9,564 nt of DNA. Source: Calditrichaceae bacterium. Lineage in GTDB: Bacteria > Calditrichota > Calditrichia > Calditrichales > Calditrichaceae. This document shows, in pieces, positions 5,867-9,564 of the stretch (positions within the stretch are counted from its first letter, which is position 1; each line of letters begins with the position of its first letter). The DNA lies in NCBI GenBank assembly GCA_030622395.1, contig JAUXGF010000065.1, forward strand, positions 1 to 9,564. Direction: 5' to 3'. The notes under the pieces are model-generated. The model saw only the letters and a program-made list of their open reading frames with translations, did not search any database and was not told the DNA's origin. The translations under genes were made by a program, and so were the position numbers.

Positions 5867-8800
5867 ATGGAAAATCAAAACCAACCAAGAAACAGTTTTT
5901 ACAAATTTACAACTGAGAGACCTGTAGCTATTTTAATGGTTGTAATAGGAGTAGTTGTATTTGGAATTATCTCGTATCAACAACTGCCGTTAAATTTAAT
6001 GCCTGATATGACCTATCCCAGCTTGACCGTCCGTACTGAATATCCGGGAACCGCTCCCGAAGAAATTGAAATGAGTATTTCAAGACCTGTTGAACAGGCT
6101 CTGGGCGTAGTAGATAATCTTGTTACGATCAGCTCGGTTTCTAAAGCGGAACAATCCGATGTAATTCTGGAATTTACCTGGGATACGGATATGGATAAAG
6201 CCACGGCTGATTTACGTGAAAAGTTAGACCAGGTTTTTCTCCCCTTAGACGCTAAACGTCCAATTGTTTTGCGCTATGATCCTTCTTTAGACCCGATCAT
6301 GCGTCTCGGTCTTTATGGCGAAACCAGTTTAACCTTTTTACGCAACCTTGCCGAAGAAGAGCTTAAACGTTCTCTGGAAACAGTAGAGGGCATAGCCGCT
6401 ATAAAAGTAAAAGGCGGACTGGAAGAAGAAATCCGGGTAGAATTAAACGAGCAAAAATTAACATTGATCGGCATGGATATTCAACAGGTACGCACCCGGT
6501 TAGGTCAGGAAAATGTTAATTTGGCAGGCGGCAATCTTAAAGAAGGTCAGACGGAATATTTAGTGCGCACACTTAATGAATTTAAAACTATAAAAGAAAT
6601 TGAAAATGTAGTAATCGGACGCTGGAATGGCGTTAATATTAAAATTAAAGATGTCGGCAATGTTTACAGGACAAGCAAAGAGCGTGAAATTATAACTCGT
6701 ATTAACGGCAAAGAAAGCGTTGAAATTGAAGTATACAAAGAAGCGGATGCAAATATTGTGTCTGTAGCCAGGCGGGTTAAATCAAGACTATACGGCACAG
6801 ACCGGCAGCAAGCCTTTGTCCGGCAGATGAAAGAACGTCAAAAAAAGGGCGAAGATAAAAAAGTTAAAGAAAGGGAAAAGAAAAATAAACGTCAGCAAGC
6901 CGGAGCCGGTTTAGAAAAACAGCAAATGACTAATTTTCTTACTTACAGTTTACCCGAAGGAGTTAATATTGAAACTCTGTCTGATCGGTCAATTTTTATT
7001 AAAAATTCAATTGATGAAGTTAAAAATACAGCGCTTATCGGCGGAATCTTAGCCATAATTGTATTGTTTATTTTCTTAAGACGCATCGGTCCCACTTTAA
7101 TTATCAGTCTATCTATCCCAATATCTATTGTTGCAACTTTTGCTCCTATGAAAATGTTTTCTGTCTCTCTTAATATTATGTCATTAGGCGGGTTAGCTCT
7201 GGGAATCGGTATGCTTGTTGACAACTCTATTGTTGTGCTTGAGAGTATTGCCAGATGCAGGGAGGAAGGAGATAGTTTGATTGCCGCAACTATTCGCGGC
7301 GTTGGTGAAGTAGGCGGCGCTGTAATTGCCTCGACCCTTACTACAATCGCCGTGTTTTTCCCGATTGTCTTTGTGGAAGGAGTGGCTGGACAGATATTTG
7401 GCGATATGGCGCTGACCGTAGTATTTTCACTTTTAGCTTCTTTAGCTGTAGCCTTGTTTTTAATTCCTATGCTGTCGTCACGGCAAACCAAAACTTTTAT
7501 AAAAGACGCCGATATCCATAAAATTCCTAAACAATATATCCTTAACTTTTCCACACGCCATGAAATTGACGCTTTTTTTTCACCGGATAATAATAATGCT
7601 TTTGCCGGAAAAGTATTTATCTTTTTTAAACTAATTTTGTTAACAATTTTAGATTGGATTTTTAAATCACTTAAAGTATTCGGCGCTCTATGTATTTCAT
7701 TCTTAAAGGAGATTGCCTTAATTACCTTCCTTATGGCACAGATAGTTATGGGCTTTCTTTTTAAAATACTTAGAATAGATTTCTCTTGGGGATATTTTGT
7801 AAAATCTTTTTCACAAGAATCAAATATAAAATGGCTGAATTTTATTAATGAAATTTGGGGCAATTATACTGTCTTTAATTCGCCCGTACAGATTTATCAG
7901 GATTTTAGTAAAATCAAAACATTTTTCAAGCCCCGTTCCTTTGTAAAACAAGCTTTACTAATTATTCCTTTAATTATATGGGCGGGAATCTATGCTGTTT
8001 TCTATTTATTTAAGTATTTTGTTTCAGTATTATTCGAATTATGTTTTAGAATAGCGCATGCATTACTTATGTTAATCGGGCTTCTTATTTTTATGATCTA
8101 TTTAACCGGCAGATTAATTTTTACTCCGCTGACTAAAATACTCATCTTTGTTTTTAATAAATTTTACTCAGTAGTTGAAAAAAGTTATCCAAAATTGTTA
8201 CAAAGTTCATTAGATAATAAATATACTTTAGTCGGTATTGTAGTCGTTTTATTTTTATTTAGTATTTTTGTAGTTGCGCCCAGGCTGGGCAGTGAATTAA
8301 TACCCGAAGTGCATCAAGGCGAGTTTTATGTTGAATTAACTCAGCCTATCGGCACACCGGTAGAGCGGACTGATGAACGTATCCGTCCGATCGAAGAGAA
8401 GATTAAAGAATTAAAAGGCGTGCGGCAGGTAGCTTCAGTGGCGGGAACGGATAAAAGCGCCACTACAGATAGTGAAGAAGGCGAGCATACGGCTAAATTA
8501 ACCGTAACTTTAAAACCGTTTTTAAATTTTGTTACAGAAGAAGATAAAATTATTACTGAAATACGCAGCCTGCTAAAAAAATATTCCGGAATTGAAGCCA
8601 ATATTTCAAGACCGGCAATTTTCAGTTTTAAAACGCCGATTGAAGTTTACATCCGCGGATACAATTTATCAGCTTTGCAAGACTTGAGCTCTGAACTTCA
8701 GAAAAGAATGTCTGAAATTCCGGGAGTAGTGGACGCTAAGGCTAATCTGCAGCGCGGAAATCCGGAAGTTCAGATTTTTTATGACCGCTTAAAGCTGGCT

Positions 8801-9564
8801 CACTATGGCTTGAATGTTGTGAATGTAGCTTCGATTGTACGGAATAAAGTGCGTGGAGATGTGGCGACCGAATTTAAGGATGAAGATAGAAAGATTGATA
8901 TTTTAGTCCGTTTACGCGAATCCGACAAGGAAAGTATTGATGATCTGCGCAGATTAGTTATTAACCCAGGCTCGCCAAGACCGATTCCGTTGCAGGCTGT
9001 CGCCGATATTCGCATTAATGAAGGACCATCGGAAATTCGGCGTATCGATCAGCAGCGAACTGCGGTTATCACAGCTAATGTAGGACCTGGAGGCGATTTA
9101 AAAACGATTAGTCAAAACATATATAATGAAATTCAGAAAATGAATATTCCCAGCGAGTTTAATTATGAACTTGCCGGTCAAGATAAAGAAATGGAAACAT
9201 CGCTTAATAGTTTGATGATGGCTTTAGCGCTGGCTATATTTCTGGTGTACATTGTAATGGCTTCTCAATTTGAATCATTGATACACCCCTTTGTAATTAT
9301 TTTTACGATTCCATTAGCTATGATCGGTGTGATCCTGTTTCTTTATATATTAAATATACCGCTGAGTATCGTCGTTTTTCTTGGTATGATTATGCTTGCC
9401 GGTATTGTTGTTAATAATGCCATTGTGCTTGTAGATTATATTAATCATTTACGGGAAAACGGCATGGAAAAAATAGAAGCGATTGTACAAGCGGGAAAAG
9501 TTCGTCTGCGTCCTATTTTAATGACTACAACGACTACGGTATTAGGTTTACTGCCTATGGCTAT
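5867..9564 (+). CDS. RND-family efflux transporter permease (AcrB/HAE1-like), 3' end cut by window edge, with two large insertions
   Basis: Proton-driven inner-membrane pump that works with the adaptor encoded upstream. I read 1232 complete codons from ATG 5867 without a stop; ordinary members total about 1000-1050, and here the protein is still open after TM11. TM1 lies at about 18-38, TM2 from about 388, and TM4 carries GIGMLVDNSIVVLESIAR with D452 equivalent to AcrB D407 but Asn453 in place of D408. TM10 has GIVVNNAIVLVDYI, with Asn1183 where AcrB has K940, and RLRP (1213-1216) matches the AcrB R971 region. Two insertions account for the length: a Lys/Glu/Arg/Gln-rich one at about 308-356 before TM2, and about 200 residues at about 540-755 between TM6 and TM7 with several hydrophobic segments. 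Flanking sequence (porter domains, ELIPEVHQGEF at 810) is normal, so this is a real, continuous gene. Substrate unknown; drug, lipid or siderophore-type export are all possible, and heavy-metal export is less likely from the motifs. Confidence 0.93.
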   Translation, partial: MENQNQPRNSFYKFTTERPVAILMVVIGVVVFGIISYQQLPLNLMPDMTYPSLTVRTEYPGTAPEEIEMSISRPVEQALGVVDNLVTISSVSKAEQSDVILEFTWDTDMDKATADLREKLDQVFLPLDAKRPIVLRYDPSLDPIMRLGLYGETSLTFLRNLAEEELKRSLETVEGIAAIKVKGGLEEEIRVELNEQKLTLIGMDIQQVRTRLGQENVNLAGGNLKEGQTEYLVRTLNEFKTIKEIENVVIGRWNGVNIKIKDVGNVYRTSKEREIITRINGKESVEIEVYKEADANIVSVARRVKSRLYGTDRQQAFVRQMKERQKKGEDKKVKEREKKNKRQQAGAGLEKQQMTNFLTYSLPEGVNIETLSDRSIFIKNSIDEVKNTALIGGILAIIVLFIFLRRIGPTLIISLSIPISIVATFAPMKMFSVSLNIMSLGGLALGIGMLVDNSIVVLESIARCREEGDSLIAATIRGVGEVGGAVIASTLTTIAVFFPIVFVEGVAGQIFGDMALTVVFSLLASLAVALFLIPMLSSRQTKTFIKDADIHKIPKQYILNFSTRHEIDAFFSPDNNNAFAGKVFIFFKLILLTILDWIFKSLKVFGALCISFLKEIALITFLMAQIVMGFLFKILRIDFSWGYFVKSFSQESNIKWLNFINEIWGNYTVFNSPVQIYQDFSKIKTFFKPRSFVKQALLIIPLIIWAGIYAVFYLFKYFVSVLFELCFRIAHALLMLIGLLIFMIYLTGRLIFTPLTKILIFVFNKFYSVVEKSYPKLLQSSLDNKYTLVGIVVVLFLFSIFVVAPRLGSELIPEVHQGEFYVELTQPIGTPVERTDERIRPIEEKIKELKGVRQVASVAGTDKSATTDSEEGEHTAKLTVTLKPFLNFVTEEDKIITEIRSLLKKYSGIEANISRPAIFSFKTPIEVYIRGYNLSALQDLSSELQKRMSEIPGVVDAKANLQRGNPEVQIFYDRLKLAHYGLNVVNVASIVRNKVRGDVATEFKDEDRKIDILVRLRESDKESIDDLRRLVINPGSPRPIPLQAVADIRINEGPSEIRRIDQQRTAVITANVGPGGDLKTISQNIYNEIQKMNIPSEFNYELAGQDKEMETSLNSLMMALALAIFLVYIVMASQFESLIHPFVIIFTIPLAMIGVILFLYILNIPLSIVVFLGMIMLAGIVVNNAIVLVDYINHLRENGMEKIEAIVQAGKVRLRPILMTTTTTVLGLLPMA

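Noticed and set aside
6943..7863. 306-codon minus-strand open frame opposite the RND gene
   Set aside because: The plus strand encodes recognisable RND sequence with conserved motifs across the whole interval; the minus frame has no recognisable domain or ribosome site.
7484..8164. RND gene as two genes fused, or broken by frameshift
   Set aside because: The frame is continuous through the hydrophobic insert, and both flanks match one RND protein in correct order.

Overview
The window is AT-rich bacterial DNA from a Gram-negative organism. It encodes a Tat-exported Fe-S protein, a periplasmic multihaem cytochrome c, a lipoprotein-type efflux adaptor and an RND inner-membrane pump, which together require a periplasm and an outer membrane. 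Respiration is implied by a quinone-interacting NrfD/HybB-type membrane protein. The gene content and the style of the intergenic repeats (TGTCATT-ended palindromes, heptamer 'TACTGGA' arrays, CCCGC-TTTT-GCGGG hairpins) would suit an anaerobic or facultative member of the Ignavibacteria/Calditrichota/Marinimicrobia-type lineages or similar candidate phyla. That lineage guess is inference only.

Layout. (1) 1-507, minus: nearly complete phosphatidylglycerophosphate synthase (pgsA), running off the left edge. (2) 508-872: spacer with a probable pgsA promoter and a 38-nt near-perfect palindrome. (3) 873-3796, minus: a three-gene redox operon read right to left. It holds a HybA-like four-cluster ferredoxin with Tat signal and C-terminal anchor, a HybB/NrfD-like ten-helix quinone-reactive protein (ATGA overlap), and a nine-CxxCH multihaem cytochrome c built from two cytochrome c3-like tetrahaem blocks. 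Together they look like a compact menaquinone/periplasmic-cytochrome oxidoreductase related to the Hyb, Hmc and Tmc families, with no hydrogenase or molybdenum subunit in view. (4) 3797-4357: divergent intergenic region dense in inverted repeats, with promoters facing both ways. (5) 4358-5494, plus: RND periplasmic adaptor lipoprotein. (6) 5495-5866: a roughly 260-bp repeat element lodged between adaptor and pump genes. (7) 5867-9564, plus: RND transporter, open at the right edge, carrying two large insertions relative to AcrB. One is a charged segment just before TM2; the other adds about 200 residues of strongly hydrophobic sequence in the TM6-TM7 loop.

The two divergent operons are functionally separate: one moves electrons between the quinone pool and periplasmic cytochromes, the other is a tripartite export system whose outer-membrane channel is not in the window. 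The most unusual items are the membrane-segment insertion in the RND pump, the repeat element separating two genes that normally lie close together, the shared TGTCATT/AATGACA palindrome family, and the Cys-rich CVKCC motif in the cytochrome.
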